From Chloroflexota bacterium (GTDB lineage Bacteria; Chloroflexota; Anaerolineae; B4-G1; SLSP01): a stretch of DNA of 64,000 nt. The stretch lies in assembly GCA_019873645.1 (NCBI GenBank), contig JAIOAX010000013.1:45940-109939 (forward strand), given 5' to 3'. A program made the position numbers and the translations under genes. A model generated the notes under the pieces. It was given only the letters and a program-made list of their open reading frames with translations, searched no databases and was not told the origin of the DNA. Shown here one piece after another: positions 15,744 to 24,987 of the stretch (positions are counted from its first letter, which is position 1; the number at the start of each line of letters is the position of its first letter).

Positions 15744-16775
15744 TCAACTGTAAATATCCAACACATCCCGCAGCATCGTCATCGCCGAAGGAATCGGATT
15801 CGGCTCGTCAATGATCGCGGTGATGACGCCGTAGATGTCGGTAGTGTAGACGACACCCATCTGCTTTCGGCCAAGCCTGCCGAGCGGGTGATCCGGCGGT
15901 AACGACGTCGGGGTGACGGAGAGGGCGTAGCCGCCGTCGGGTTGCCGTTCGGCGCGGGCGAGCAGGCGATAACGGCGGCCTTCCCGGCGTGCAGACACCA
16001 GTTCATCCACACCGACGGTCGCAATGCCGGCGCGCGTGACATCGTTCAGTGTGGCAGGGAAATCCGCCACCGCGTTCGTCAAGATGACGAGTTTCGCCGC
16101 CGCATCCCAGCCTTCAAGGTCCCACGAGCCATCCCCCTCCAGCACGCCTTCGGCGCGCGCCAGCGCCAGCGCTTCATCCCACGGTACGCCCTCGGCGAGC
16201 ATGTCCATCACGTAACCGGTGACGAGGTTGGGCACGGCCTCGATGCGCTGCACGACCGCGCCGCGCAAATCCCGCGCCCCCAGGTTGATCGCCGGCAGGC
16301 CGCCCGCAACCGTGCCATCGAACCGAAGTTGCACGCCATTGGCCTTCGCCAGTTCGTGCAGTTCGCGGTAAGCCACCACCAGCGGTCCTTTGTTCGGCGT
16401 GACGACGTGCATCCCTTTCTGCATCGCAGCGCGGATGCAACTCAAACCCGGTTCCGCGCCCTGCGCCAGATTGACCGGCGAGACTTCCAGCAGCACATCC
16501 GCCTCCACCGCTTGCACCAGCGCAAGCGCATCCCAGCCCGTGCGACCTACGCCGGGATAGTCGGCAACCGAGCCGCCGTCTTGCTTGATCTGCGCGACGC
16601 GCGCCGGATCAAGCCTGTTCGCGTCGTAGGCCGCGCCGCGGCTGTCCGCCGCGCCGACAAGCATCAGTTCCAGGCCATAGCGTTCGCGCAGCAGCGCTTC
16701 CTTCTCGACGATCACTTCGCAAAAGCGACGGCCCAGGTTACCCAATCCGATAAGGACATAACGTATTGTACGCAT
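15744..16775 (-). CDS. hom: Homoserine dehydrogenase, short form
   Basis: A 343-residue enzyme reducing aspartate semialdehyde to homoserine for Met, Thr and Ile synthesis. N-terminal Rossmann loop is IGLGNLGRRF; the catalytic domain shows HVVTPNKGPL, FDGTVAGGLPAI and WDAAAKLVILTN. There is no C-terminal ACT domain, so it may escape threonine feedback. The ATG at 16773-16775 is chosen because it is 5 bp from GGAGG; an adjacent ATG three bases upstream is only 2 bp away. Convergent with nothing; the second valS T-box lies downstream. Confidence 0.93.
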   Translation of the reverse strand: MRTIRYVLIGLGNLGRRFCEVIVEKEALLRERYGLELMLVGAADSRGAAYDANRLDPARVAQIKQDGGSVADYPGVGRTGWDALALVQAVEADVLLEVSPVNLAQGAEPGLSCIRAAMQKGMHVVTPNKGPLVVAYRELHELAKANGVQLRFDGTVAGGLPAINLGARDLRGAVVQRIEAVPNLVTGYVMDMLAEGVPWDEALALARAEGVLEGDGSWDLEGWDAAAKLVILTNAVADFPATLNDVTRAGIATVGVDELVSARREGRRYRLLARAERQPDGGYALSVTPTSLPPDHPLGRLGRKQMGVVYTTDIYGVITAIIDEPNPIPSAMTMLRDVLDIYS

Positions 16776-16842
16776 CATAGCCTCCAGCAAGGAGTATGGA
16801 GTATAGAGTGAGAGAGTGCTCGCAAATCCAGAACGCGAGTTC

Positions 16843-16893
16843 CCTATTACCAATTACCGATCACCAATCACCGCTTACCGATGACCAATCCCC
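16843..16893. repeat. Word-like ACCAATTACCGATC repeat
   Basis: Short units TACCAATTACC, GATCACCAATCACC and TTACCGATGACCAATC in a row, in the gap between hom and the amidohydrolase. Same style as the repeats at 3770, 23517 and 34062. Confidence 0.75.
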
Positions 16894-16931
16894 ACAAGTA
16901 TAGCCGGATCATGGTGTTACACAACAAAAGG

Positions 16932-16987
16932 GGGTGCATTTCAACTTCGGGGCAAGTCTTGCTGTGGCCGGTCTCTGACTGCGCCAC
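16932..16987. mobile_element. Partial copy of the MITE-like element
   Basis: Fifty-six bases starting with the terminal sequence GGGTGCATTTCA match 32971-33026 at 53 of 56 positions. The right half and right terminal repeat are missing. Lies upstream of the amidohydrolase gene. Confidence 0.8.
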
Positions 16988-17099
16988 CCACGTCACATTC
17001 CTCCGTTTTCCTTGCCCGTTCCTTGCCCGGATGTGTGACTTGTGCTACACTATGCGCCACAAATTCAGCCTTACAATGCCACTTTACGGAGGACAGGCC

Positions 17100-18461
17100 A
17101 TGAACACACTCTTGCTGAAGAATGCCACACTTTTGGTCACCATGGACGACGCACGCCGACGCATCCCCAACGGCAGTCTCCTGGTCCGCGACAATGTCAT
17201 CGCCGCCGTAGGCACAACCGCCGAACTCGCCGAATGTTCTGCCGATCGGGTGATTGATGCGACGGGCATGGTCATCCTGCCGGGGCTGGTCAACACCCAC
17301 CACCATCTGTACCAGACGCTCACGCGCGCCGTGCCGGCCGCCCAGGATGCGACGTTGTTCCAATGGCTCAAAACGCTGTACCCCATTTGGGCCGGTCTGA
17401 CCGGTGAAGCGGTCTATATCAGCGCGCTGACCGGATTGGCGGAACTGTTGCTTTCCGGCTGCACCACAACCTCGGATCACCTGTATATCTTCCCCAACGA
17501 CGTGCGCCTGGATGACGAGATCCGCGCAGCCCAGGAGATCGGCATCCGTTTCCACGCCACGCGCGGCTCAATGAGCCTGGGGGAAAGCAAGGGTGGCCTG
17601 CCGCCGGATCGCGTCGTCGAGGACGAAGCCTTCATCCTCAAAGATACCCAGCGGGTCATCGAGACCTACCACGATCCCCGCCCCTACGCGATGCTGCGCA
17701 TTGCCGTCGCGCCGTGCTCGCCCTTTTCGGTAACGGAGGACTTGATGCGCGAAGCAGCGCGGCTGGCGCGCGCTTACGGCGTGCAACTGCACACCCATCT
17801 GGCAGAGACGCAAGATGAAGAAGCCTTCTGCCTGGCGACCTCCGGTAAGCGGCCCGTAGGCTATGCCGAATCGTTAGGCTGGCTGGGCGACGATGTATGG
17901 TTCGCGCACGGCGTCCACATCAACCCTGCGGAAATCCGCGAGATGGCGCACACCCATACCGGCGTGGCACACTGCCCTTCCAGCAACATGCGCCTGGCAT
18001 CGGGGATCGCACCGGTGCGCGCCTACCTCGACAGCGGTGTGCCTGTCGGCCTGGGGGTGGACGGCTCGGCAAGCAACGACGGTTCGTCCCTGCTGGCCGA
18101 AGCGCGTATGGCGCTGCTTTTGCAGCGCGTGATGGGCAACCCGGCCGGTCTCAGCGCCGAAGAAGCCCTGTGGATCGCTACCCGCGGCGGCGCCGAGGTG
18201 CTGGGGCGCGACGACATCGGGCAACTCACGCCCGGCAAAGCCGCCGACTTCATCGGATTGCGGCTGGATACGCCTGGCTATGCCGGGGGCGCGGTCCACG
18301 ATCCGCTGGCGGCGACCGTCTTCTGCCAGCCGCAGAACGTCGAGCTGTCGGTCATCAACGGACGCGTGGTCATCCAGGAGGGGCAACTGCTCACGGTAGA
18401 TGTGCCGGTTGTCATCGAGCGGCACAACGCCATCGCCAGAAAACTGGTATGGGAAAGGTAG
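17100..18461 (+). CDS. Amidohydrolase, probable 8-oxoguanine deaminase
   Basis: A 453-residue member of the AtzA/TrzN/GuaD amidohydrolase family. The metal ligands are visible: NTHHHLYQT (about 65), HTHLAET, FAHGVH and the Asp in GVDGSASND. The downstream pattern HCPSSNMRLASG and GVDGSASNDGSSL is that of bacterial 8-oxoguanine deaminases, which convert 8-oxoguanine to urate; S-adenosylhomocysteine or cytosine-like substrates remain possible. The start MNTLLLKNATLL follows a TACGGAGG ribosome site; the longer open frame crosses the MITE fragment. Single gene with its own terminator. Confidence 0.85.
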   Translation: MNTLLLKNATLLVTMDDARRRIPNGSLLVRDNVIAAVGTTAELAECSADRVIDATGMVILPGLVNTHHHLYQTLTRAVPAAQDATLFQWLKTLYPIWAGLTGEAVYISALTGLAELLLSGCTTTSDHLYIFPNDVRLDDEIRAAQEIGIRFHATRGSMSLGESKGGLPPDRVVEDEAFILKDTQRVIETYHDPRPYAMLRIAVAPCSPFSVTEDLMREAARLARAYGVQLHTHLAETQDEEAFCLATSGKRPVGYAESLGWLGDDVWFAHGVHINPAEIREMAHTHTGVAHCPSSNMRLASGIAPVRAYLDSGVPVGLGVDGSASNDGSSLLAEARMALLLQRVMGNPAGLSAEEALWIATRGGAEVLGRDDIGQLTPGKAADFIGLRLDTPGYAGGAVHDPLAATVFCQPQNVELSVINGRVVIQEGQLLTVDVPVVIERHNAIARKLVWER

Positions 18462-18529
18462 ACGGTAGACAGGGCGTGTTTTGTCAATGGGCAGGGCGAC
18501 GCATAACAGTCATGCGTGCGACATCAAAA

Positions 18530-18566
18530 CCGGCCTGACGGTAAACGGCAGGCCGGACATTTTATT
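18530..18566 (+). terminator. Intrinsic terminator after the amidohydrolase
   Basis: Perfect 8-bp stem CCGGCCTG/CAGGCCGG with an 11-base loop, followed by ACATTTTATTT. It also abuts the 3' end of the tRNA-Ser gene on the other strand. Confidence 0.75.
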
Positions 18567-18656
<90 letters not shown>

Positions 18657-18725
18657 GAGCACCTGGAATTATACCACGAAGCGGCACACAAGCAAAGACT
18701 AAAGTGACATTCCACATCGCTTGCG

Positions 18726-19601
18726 TCACCGCGCCCAGGCGAGCGCCCACGCGGGCAGCCACAGCTTCCCTACCCCCATAAAGGCCAGTACCGTAGAAGC
18801 GATGAAAATCAGCACCCCCACGGCGATCAGTACTTTGTCGGCGCGTGTGTAGGTGAGCTGATGCACCCAGGTGCGCGGTTTGACGCCAAAGGCGCGCAGG
18901 TCCATCGCATCAATGATGTCCTCCGCGCCGACGATGGCATTGATCGTCACCGGCACGAGCAGCGGCGCCAGTTTGCGAATCTGGGCAATCAGGCCGCCGG
19001 AGAGCTTCTCCACTTCATAGCCGCGCGCGCGTTGCGCATCCAATGTCACTGTGAAATCCCGCGCCAACGTGGGCACGAAGCGAAAGGCCAGGTCCATCGC
19101 ATAGGCGAACTTGTCCGGCAGGCCCAGTCCCCGGAAGGTGACGCCGTAAAGGCTAGGGTCTACGGTGTAAGGAATCGTGATCGCCATCACGGTAATCGCA
19201 TACATGCGCACAAGCTGGCTGATGGCAAAGATGATCTTCTCCACGGTGATATTCACCACGATTTGCCACTTGACGATGGGGAGGGAGAGAGGCCCCAGTT
19301 GCCGGATAAGATGCTCCTCGGTATAAGCATACTGGGTACCGCCTCTCCCGGTAAAAAACGTCAAGGTGGTCATCAAGAGAATGATGATGCTGATCAGAAT
19401 CCACGCACGGCGCGTCTCACGCCAGGTCAGGCGCGCCAGCAAGAACTGTAAAAGGGCGATGCCCAGGAAACCCAACAGAATTCGCAAATCCCAGAATTGG
19501 ATCACAGAGAAGAGCAGCGCCAGCATAAAGAGAATCCGCGCCCGTGGATCCAAACGCTGGATAAGGGTATCCCGGTCTCGATAACGCCAGGCAATCAGCA
19601 T
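18726..19601 (-). CDS. ecfT: ECF transporter transmembrane (T) component
   Basis: A 291-residue membrane protein with N-terminal and C-terminal hydrophobic segments and the cytoplasmic coupling helices characteristic of EcfT; the Ala-Arg-type motif that docks to the ATPases is visible in DAQRARGYEVEKLSGG. It would couple ATP hydrolysis to movement of the S component. Third of three minus-strand genes after the fused ATPase and the S component, 68 bp downstream of the S gene. Ribosome site CAGGAG before ATG. Confidence 0.9.
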   Translation of the reverse strand: MLIAWRYRDRDTLIQRLDPRARILFMLALLFSVIQFWDLRILLGFLGIALLQFLLARLTWRETRRAWILISIIILLMTTLTFFTGRGGTQYAYTEEHLIRQLGPLSLPIVKWQIVVNITVEKIIFAISQLVRMYAITVMAITIPYTVDPSLYGVTFRGLGLPDKFAYAMDLAFRFVPTLARDFTVTLDAQRARGYEVEKLSGGLIAQIRKLAPLLVPVTINAIVGAEDIIDAMDLRAFGVKPRTWVHQLTYTRADKVLIAVGVLIFIASTVLAFMGVGKLWLPAWALAWAR

Positions 19602-19616
19602 TTTATTCTCCTGATG

Positions 19617-19669
19617 ATGAAACGTAAAACGTGAGATGTAAGCGAGCTTTACGAATTACGAGTTACGAA
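19617..19669. repeat. Short ACGTAAAACGT / ACGAATTACGA word repeat
   Basis: Gap between ecfS and ecfT contains GAAACGTAAAACGTGAG then TACGAATTACGAGTTACGAATTACC. Related to the larger array at 34062-34185 and to in-frame words at 63540-63595. Confidence 0.7.
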
Positions 19670-20572
19670 TTACCGCCCAATACGCTTTTGGACGGCGTTA
19701 TACGCGGCGAGCAGAATCGGCGTGAGGATCATCGAGTTGACGATGTTGGGACCGGCGGCCGGCGCAAACTCGCCGATGATCGCCGTGGCAAAGCTGTAGC
19801 CGTTGACCCAAATATCGGCGAGGGAAGCGAAACCGATGCCGATGATGATGCCCAACGTGCCCCAAATGTTCACCGCTGCCAGGTCCACGCCGTATTGTTC
19901 CAGCAAAAACCGGCTAGCGATAACCACCGCTGCACCGATGAGGAAAATCCAGGCCCACAGCGAGAAGTCCTCGATTTCACCGGTCCACGGGCCGACCACA
20001 CGGGGGTTGATCAGAATCACCACCACCGCGAGCGCCATCAGTACACCGACCAGGATGGTCAGGAAATTGAGGCTGCGCTTCTTATCACTGAAGAGCATCA
20101 CCAGCCCCGGAATCAACCCCATCAACCCGTTGCCGACATCCCAGGCCGGATACACGCCCCAGCCGGTAATGAAGTCACCCAGAATGTTGCCCACCGCTCC
20201 GGTGAAGAACCCGACCACCGGCCCGAAGACATAGCCGAAGAAAATCGGGATGCTGACCGAGGGGCGCAAGGCGACCTGGCTGACGGACGGCATCGGGATG
20301 GTGTTGAAAATGTAATTGAAGACGCCGTAAAGCGCCGCGCCGATCCCCATATACACCACCTGCCGGGTGCCGACCTGCCAGGCGTCGTTCTGCGCCGTGA
20401 GCAGATAGATGACGAAAACGGCAATCAGGCCGATCAACGTGACAACAATCGGCGCGATGCCGCGAATCTTGTCGCCGCTGGTGAGGATGCTGGCCAGCGC
20501 CAACAGCACCACAAACGCCAGCAGCACGACAAGCCACGTCAGTGAGCGTTTGCTCTTGAGTCTTTCCATCAT
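19670..20572 (-). CDS. ECF transporter substrate-binding (S) component
   Basis: A 300-residue protein with about six or more hydrophobic helices. The segment RPSVSIPIFFGYVFGPVVGF followed by TGAVGNILGD is typical of S components that bind vitamins or precursors in the membrane. The ligand cannot be assigned; no vitamin riboswitch was recognised upstream. The ATG at 20570-20572 is chosen for its AAGGAG ribosome site 8 bp upstream; the longer frame has no membrane character. Follows the fused ATPase gene after a 235-bp gap and precedes ecfT. Confidence 0.85.
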   Translation of the reverse strand: MMERLKSKRSLTWLVVLLAFVVLLALASILTSGDKIRGIAPIVVTLIGLIAVFVIYLLTAQNDAWQVGTRQVVYMGIGAALYGVFNYIFNTIPMPSVSQVALRPSVSIPIFFGYVFGPVVGFFTGAVGNILGDFITGWGVYPAWDVGNGLMGLIPGLVMLFSDKKRSLNFLTILVGVLMALAVVVILINPRVVGPWTGEIEDFSLWAWIFLIGAAVVIASRFLLEQYGVDLAAVNIWGTLGIIIGIGFASLADIWVNGYSFATAIIGEFAPAAGPNIVNSMILTPILLAAYNAVQKRIGR

Positions 20573-20807
20573 ACAATCATCTCCTTTCGTAAAAGTAAAA
20601 ATAAAATAGCGTGAACTTAACCCGTACAGCAGGACACGTCCCTCCCCCGGCGTGTTCGTTGCACTTGACGTATATCTCACCAGCAGACATCATGCGCTAC
20701 ACTCTCCACGAAGCATGAAAATGCATGGCAACGGATTCAACGGATCCAAACGGATTAGCCTTCGACTGTTGCATAAATCTGCTCAATCCGCTGACAAAAA
20801 GAGAACT
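20573..20807. repeat. Repeat-bearing gap between ECF ATPase and S component
   Basis: Contains a palindromic repeat at 20727-20797 (CAACGGATTCAACGGAT and AATCCGCTGAC arms; same family as 15335 and 52854) and a possible hairpin ACACG..CGTGT near 20635-20656. No coding sequence seen. Confidence 0.7.
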
Positions 20808-22433
20808 TCAGGTAAAGTTTATAGCATGCGCCAACGCCTCTGCCGACAAAAAACGTCCCGTCTGCGGCAAATGCTCCAGATTCGCCTTCAGCAGCGATGT
20901 CGGCACCAGGCGGCAGCGTTTCAATAGCTCAAGATCGGTCAACACCTCGGCGGGTGGCCCGTCGCCGACAATCCGCCCGCCTTCTATTAACACCACCCGA
21001 TTGGCATAACAGATCGCCAGGTCCAGGTCATGGGTGATAAACAGAATGGCCGCAAAGCCGGGCGTCTGCAAGATGGAATCCATAAAGGCGATGTAGTTCC
21101 AGTAATCCTGCCCCGCCGTCGGCTCATCCATCACCAGGATTTTGGAACGCATCGCCAGCACCGCCGCAATGCTGACCCGTTTCTGTTGCCCAAAAGAAAG
21201 CGCAAGCGGAGGATAGTTCTCCAGGCCGCGCAAGTGCACGGTATCGAGAGCCTCATTGACGCCTTGTTCAATCAGTTCAGGGCTATAGCCCAGGTTCTTG
21301 GGGCCAAAAGCCAATTCTTCGCGCACCGTCGGCGCATAGAGCATGTGACTGGGGCTTTGAAAGACGTATCCCAACGTGTGGGCGATCTGGGCGACGCTCA
21401 GCTTGCGGGTGTCTGTGCCCTGCACCAGCACTCGCCCATGGGTGGGTTTGAGCAGGCCGATGGCATGCTTGACCAATGTAGTTTTCCCTGCGCCATTGGG
21501 GCCGAGGATCGCCGTGATGTCGCCCTGGCGCAACGTCAGATTGACGTTGTGGATGACCTCTCGTCCGCCCTCGTAGACGAACGAGACATCCTCAAATGTC
21601 ACCAGGGGATCGCGGCCATTTGATTTGATGGCCGGTTCAAATGCAGGGAGCGGCGTCCGCGCCGCGCGTTCCAAAATGACCGGCGCGGGCAACTTCACCT
21701 GGCGGTAGTCCATCACCTGCATCGCGCCGTCCAGTGGCCCGTCATAGGCCACCTTGCCATCCTGCATAAAAAGCACCCGGTCAGGATGGATGCTCAGCGC
21801 ATCTTCAACGCGGTGCTCCACCAGAAGGATGCTTACGCCTTCATCGGCCAGACGACGGAAGAGCGCCAACGCCTCCTGCGCACTTGCCGGATCGAGGCTG
21901 GCAAGGGGTTCATCCAGCAGCAGGATGTCAGGACGCATCGCCAGTACCCCGGCAAGGCTGACTTTCTGCTTCTCACCGCCGGAAAGATAAAAGGTTTCAC
22001 GGTTGCGCAGGTGCGCAATCCCCAGATACTCAAGCGTCTCATCCACGCGCCGGCGGATTGCGTCGCGCGGCAGCCCCAGGTTCTCCAGACCGAAGGCCAC
22101 TTCCGTGAACACGTGCGCGCCGAGAATCTGCCGCTCCGGGTCTTGCAGCACCGTGCCGACAATCTGCGAGATGCGCGACAACGGCATATCGGCGATGTCC
22201 TGTCCGTGAAGCAGCACCTGCCCGTTCAGCTCACCCTTATAGCTGCGGGGAATCAGGCCGTTGATGCAGCGGATGAGCGTCGTCTTGCCGCAACCGCTGG
22301 AGCCGGCCACGAGCAGCAGTTCGCCCGCGTGCAGCGTGAACGACACTTCCTCAATTGCCGGTTGCTCACGCGCCCGGTATTGGAAGGTCAGATTGTGTAC
22401 GGAGAGAGGTGGGAATACATCAGGTTGGGTCAC
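20808..22433 (-). CDS. Fused double ATPase of an ECF transporter
   Basis: A 541-residue protein with two complete ABC ATPase domains in one chain, equivalent to EcfA plus EcfA' (as in YkoD). First half: Walker A GSSGCGKTT (about 45), signature LSGGEKQK, Walker B ILLLDEP. Second half: Walker A GPNGAGKTT (about 311), a variant signature LSFGQQKR, Walker B ILVMDEP. Start is a GTG with AAGGAG upstream. Transcribed first in the ATPase-S-T set. The LSFGQ in place of LSGGQ may make the two sites unequal. Confidence 0.93.
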   Translation of the reverse strand: MTQPDVFPPLSVHNLTFQYRAREQPAIEEVSFTLHAGELLLVAGSSGCGKTTLIRCINGLIPRSYKGELNGQVLLHGQDIADMPLSRISQIVGTVLQDPERQILGAHVFTEVAFGLENLGLPRDAIRRRVDETLEYLGIAHLRNRETFYLSGGEKQKVSLAGVLAMRPDILLLDEPLASLDPASAQEALALFRRLADEGVSILLVEHRVEDALSIHPDRVLFMQDGKVAYDGPLDGAMQVMDYRQVKLPAPVILERAARTPLPAFEPAIKSNGRDPLVTFEDVSFVYEGGREVIHNVNLTLRQGDITAILGPNGAGKTTLVKHAIGLLKPTHGRVLVQGTDTRKLSVAQIAHTLGYVFQSPSHMLYAPTVREELAFGPKNLGYSPELIEQGVNEALDTVHLRGLENYPPLALSFGQQKRVSIAAVLAMRSKILVMDEPTAGQDYWNYIAFMDSILQTPGFAAILFITHDLDLAICYANRVVLIEGGRIVGDGPPAEVLTDLELLKRCRLVPTSLLKANLEHLPQTGRFLSAEALAHAINFT

Positions 22434-22567
22434 AAGGTCTCCTTAAAAACATCATTTCTTGGATCAGGATTATCCAACCACTCGCTGTCCCTTCGTTAAT
22501 CCTGTGGCGGATGCCACCCCGCCAAAACCCATAAACGCCGTGCCTCAACTATGTCAGGATGATTCAT

Positions 22568-22924
22568 CTAAAGAGCCATTACCGTGGCGCGTCCAACGGG
22601 CGTCTTGCCACGGATGATGGTTCCATCTTCTGTCCACTCAAAATGCTCATTCCATATCTCTCGGCGAGGATTGAACAATGGCACAACCTGACCACTTTCA
22701 GGATCTATGGCCTCACATTTGTCAGCTTTGTGGCTGTTACACATCGGACAAGCCAGAATCAAGTTATCTTCGTCATCAGTCCCGCCCCGCGCCTCGGGAA
22801 AAATATGATCAATTTCCAGCAATGGACCCACTACACGCAGCGCAGTAAGACAGTAGCCACACCGAAACCACGAGGCTTCCGCTATTCGTAGCCGCAATTC
22901 TACTGAAATACGCTGTGGACTCAT
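22568..22924 (-). CDS. HNH endonuclease
   Basis: A 118-residue protein with a classical HNH/treble-clef nuclease: zinc-binding CGYC (residue 22) and CPMC, and the catalytic core EIDHIFPEARGGTDDEDN with N and H in NSHKADK. It overlaps the upstream gene's stop by 4 bp (ATGA), so the pair is translationally coupled. Could be a defence, homing or toxin-like nuclease; the target cannot be predicted. The rest of the gap to the ECF operon (22434-22567) holds only a small GGCGG/CCGCC hairpin. Confidence 0.88.
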   Translation of the reverse strand: MSPQRISVELRLRIAEASWFRCGYCLTALRVVGPLLEIDHIFPEARGGTDDEDNLILACPMCNSHKADKCEAIDPESGQVVPLFNPRREIWNEHFEWTEDGTIIRGKTPVGRATVMAL

Positions 22925-23343
22925 TCGAGGGGTTCAAATTGGGCCAGATCACTGATATCATAGCCCCGTTGTTTAAGCAGCACAGCAGCCTGCGCACGCA
23001 CCAATATGACCTCACGATACAATTTCAGCAACGCCTCCTCTTCGGCCTGTTCTTCATCAGACAAAGGGCGACGTTGCTGTGCTTCATGCAACGCGGCCAA
23101 CCGTTCTCGTTGTTCGCTGGGCAACGTGGAACGCACCGCTTGCCATAACGCTGCATCATTAAGATAGGCCATCTGTGCCAGTGCGGCTTTCAGAGTCGTT
23201 GATGTATTCGTCAAGGTCGGCGCCGCTGCCACAATTGCCTCAACGCATAACTCATCAATGGGTCTTTTTACCTTTTGCGCAGCGCGCTGAATTTGTTCAT
23301 AAGTAGCGCGTGGCACATTCAGGGTAATCGGATATACAGTCAT
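22921..23343 (-). CDS. Uncharacterised protein coupled to HNH nuclease
   Basis: A 140-residue protein, start at MTVYPITLNVP behind a GGAGG site. The N-terminus reads like a short ribbon-helix or antitoxin-like segment (LNVPRATYEQIQRAAQ); the C-terminal half is a charged helix (LSDEEQAEEEALLKLYREV). It overlaps the HNH gene by 4 bp. The layout, small helical protein then nuclease, is reminiscent of an antitoxin-toxin pair but no family was recognised. Immediately upstream is a truncated antitoxin-like reading frame. Confidence 0.7.
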   Translation of the reverse strand: MTVYPITLNVPRATYEQIQRAAQKVKRPIDELCVEAIVAAAPTLTNTSTTLKAALAQMAYLNDAALWQAVRSTLPSEQRERLAALHEAQQRRPLSDEEQAEEEALLKLYREVILVRAQAAVLLKQRGYDISDLAQFEPLE

Positions 23344-23379
23344 CAAAACCTCCCTCATCTCCACAATACATTCTGCCAG

Positions 23380-23448
23380 TTATGCACCAGCGGTCGCCAA
23401 CCGCTCGACGCGCGCCAACAAACGAGGTTCTTTCAATTCAATGCTCAT
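23380..23448 (-). pseudogene. Truncated antitoxin-like N-terminus
   Basis: A 22-codon frame MSIELKEPRLLARVERLATA with a strong GGAGG site stops at 23380-23382. The sequence resembles the first helix of small antitoxins and would be too short to fold, so a remnant is more likely than a micro-protein. Upstream, a TTGCAT..TATACT promoter-like pair (16 bp apart) and an inverted repeat TCGCTCA/TGAGCGA (about 23477-23511) fit an autoregulated promoter. Confidence 0.4.
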
Positions 23449-23516
23449 AGTCCCTCCTGAGAATGTAGATCGCGCTCGCTCATATTTTCGAGTATAAGCA
23501 AAAGTGAGCGATATGC

Positions 23517-23570
23517 AACTGGTTGCTGGTTACTGGTTACTGGAAACTGGATACTGGAAACTGGATACTT
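23517..23570. repeat. Word-like ACTGGTTACTGG repeat
   Basis: Tandem units CAACTGGTTGCTGGTTACTGG and GAAACTGGATACTGGAAACTGG in the gap before the ANKH-like transporter. Same style as other word repeats here. Confidence 0.8.
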
Positions 23571-23649
23571 CTCTCTCGCTTTTTTAGAACAATCGAGTAA
23601 ACTAACTCGCGTTGCCTCCGGGCACACCGTTCAAACAGGTAGCGGACGT

Positions 23650-24984
23650 ATGAACACATCCACAAGGCCGGCTTCTGAGTTAACGCTGCGCCGCATTGCG
23701 CAGACGTGGTGGCCGCTGGCGTTCAGTTGGCTGCTGATGAGCGTCGAAGGGCCGGCGCACAGCGCCATCGCTGCGCGGCTCGCCGATCCCGAAGTCAACC
23801 TGGCGGCGTGGGGCGGTATCGTGTTCCCGCTGGCGCTCATCATCGAGGCGCCGATTATTATGCTGCTCCCGGCATCTACGGCATTGAGCAAAGACTGGGA
23901 TGCTTATGTACGGGTGCGACGTTTTATGATGCGCACGGGATTTCTGCTCACCGTGCTGCATGCCATTGTCGCTTTCACGCCGTTGTATGACCTGATCGCG
24001 CGTCATGTGATCGGCGCGCCAGAGGTGATTATCGAGCCGGGGCGCATCGGACTGATGATTATGCTGCCGTGGAGCTGGGCGATCGCGTTCCGCCGGACCC
24101 AGCAAGGGGTGATGATCCGCTTCGGACACACAAAGACAGTAGGAACAGGTACACTGATCCGCCTGTGCGCCAACGGCCTCGTGCTGCTGGCCGGGTACCT
24201 GATCCACACACTGCCGGGGATTGTGGTGGCTTCCAGCGCCGTCGCAGTGGGCGTGGTCGCCGAGGCCCTCTACGCCGGATGGCGCGCCCGACCCATCATC
24301 CGACATCAACTGCGCCTGGCCCCGCGCGCCGCAGTCCCGCTGACCTCCCGTGACTTCCTGGCTTTCTACATCCCGCTGGCACTCACATCGTTGATCTCGC
24401 TGTTGGTGCAGCCCATCGGCAGCGCGACGATGAGCCGCCTGCCGCGCGCGCTGGATTCGCTGGCAGTGTGGCCGGTGCTCAGCGGTTTGTTGTTCCTCCT
24501 GCGCAGCGGCGGGATCGCCTACAAGGAGACCGTCATCGCGCTCCTGGACGAACCCCACGCGCTGCGCCATCTGCGCCGTTTTATGGTGATTCTGACAACC
24601 GGCGGAACGGCGTTGTTATTGCTGATCGCCCTCACGCCCCTCGCGGGGTTATGGTTCGAGAAAGTAATGGCGCTCTCGCCGACATTGGTAGCCTTAGGCC
24701 AGCGGGGTTTAATCCTGGGGATGTTCCTTCCGACGATTGCAACGCTCGACAGTTGGTTTCAAGGGCTACTGATGCACCGACGGCAAACCCGTAGCATCAC
24801 GGAAGGTGTGATTCTGTATACCGTCGCTATCACCACAGGTATGGGGGTCAGTATGGCGCTAGACCGCCTGGGCGCGCCTATCGTCGGCGTCTATGCGGCC
24901 GTGATCGTGTTTCAAATTGCCTGGGCATTGCAGGTAGGCTGGTTGGGGTTAAAGTACGGGTATAAACAAGAACTTACGAGGTAA
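23650..24984 (+). CDS. ANKH/MATE-like polytopic membrane protein
   Basis: A 444-residue protein with 11-12 hydrophobic helices. The N-terminal WWPLAFSWLLMSVEGPAHSA, ARLADPE and LAAWGGIVFPLALIIEAPII match the pattern of progressive-ankylosis (ANKH) proteins and the wider MOP/MATE flippase superfamily, which export pyrophosphate, citrate or other anions. The substrate is unknown. It is followed after 3 bp by an MBL-fold hydrolase and then an Agl23-like gene, suggesting one unit. Confidence 0.7.
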   Translation: MNTSTRPASELTLRRIAQTWWPLAFSWLLMSVEGPAHSAIAARLADPEVNLAAWGGIVFPLALIIEAPIIMLLPASTALSKDWDAYVRVRRFMMRTGFLLTVLHAIVAFTPLYDLIARHVIGAPEVIIEPGRIGLMIMLPWSWAIAFRRTQQGVMIRFGHTKTVGTGTLIRLCANGLVLLAGYLIHTLPGIVVASSAVAVGVVAEALYAGWRARPIIRHQLRLAPRAAVPLTSRDFLAFYIPLALTSLISLLVQPIGSATMSRLPRALDSLAVWPVLSGLLFLLRSGGIAYKETVIALLDEPHALRHLRRFMVILTTGGTALLLLIALTPLAGLWFEKVMALSPTLVALGQRGLILGMFLPTIATLDSWFQGLLMHRRQTRSITEGVILYTVAITTGMGVSMALDRLGAPIVGVYAAVIVFQIAWALQVGWLGLKYGYKQELTR

Positions 24985-24987
24985 AAT

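Noticed and set aside
22434..22567. Vitamin riboswitch (TPP or similar) before the ECF operon
   Set aside because: No conserved TPP, cobalamin or FMN core could be traced; only a small GGCGG hairpin is present.
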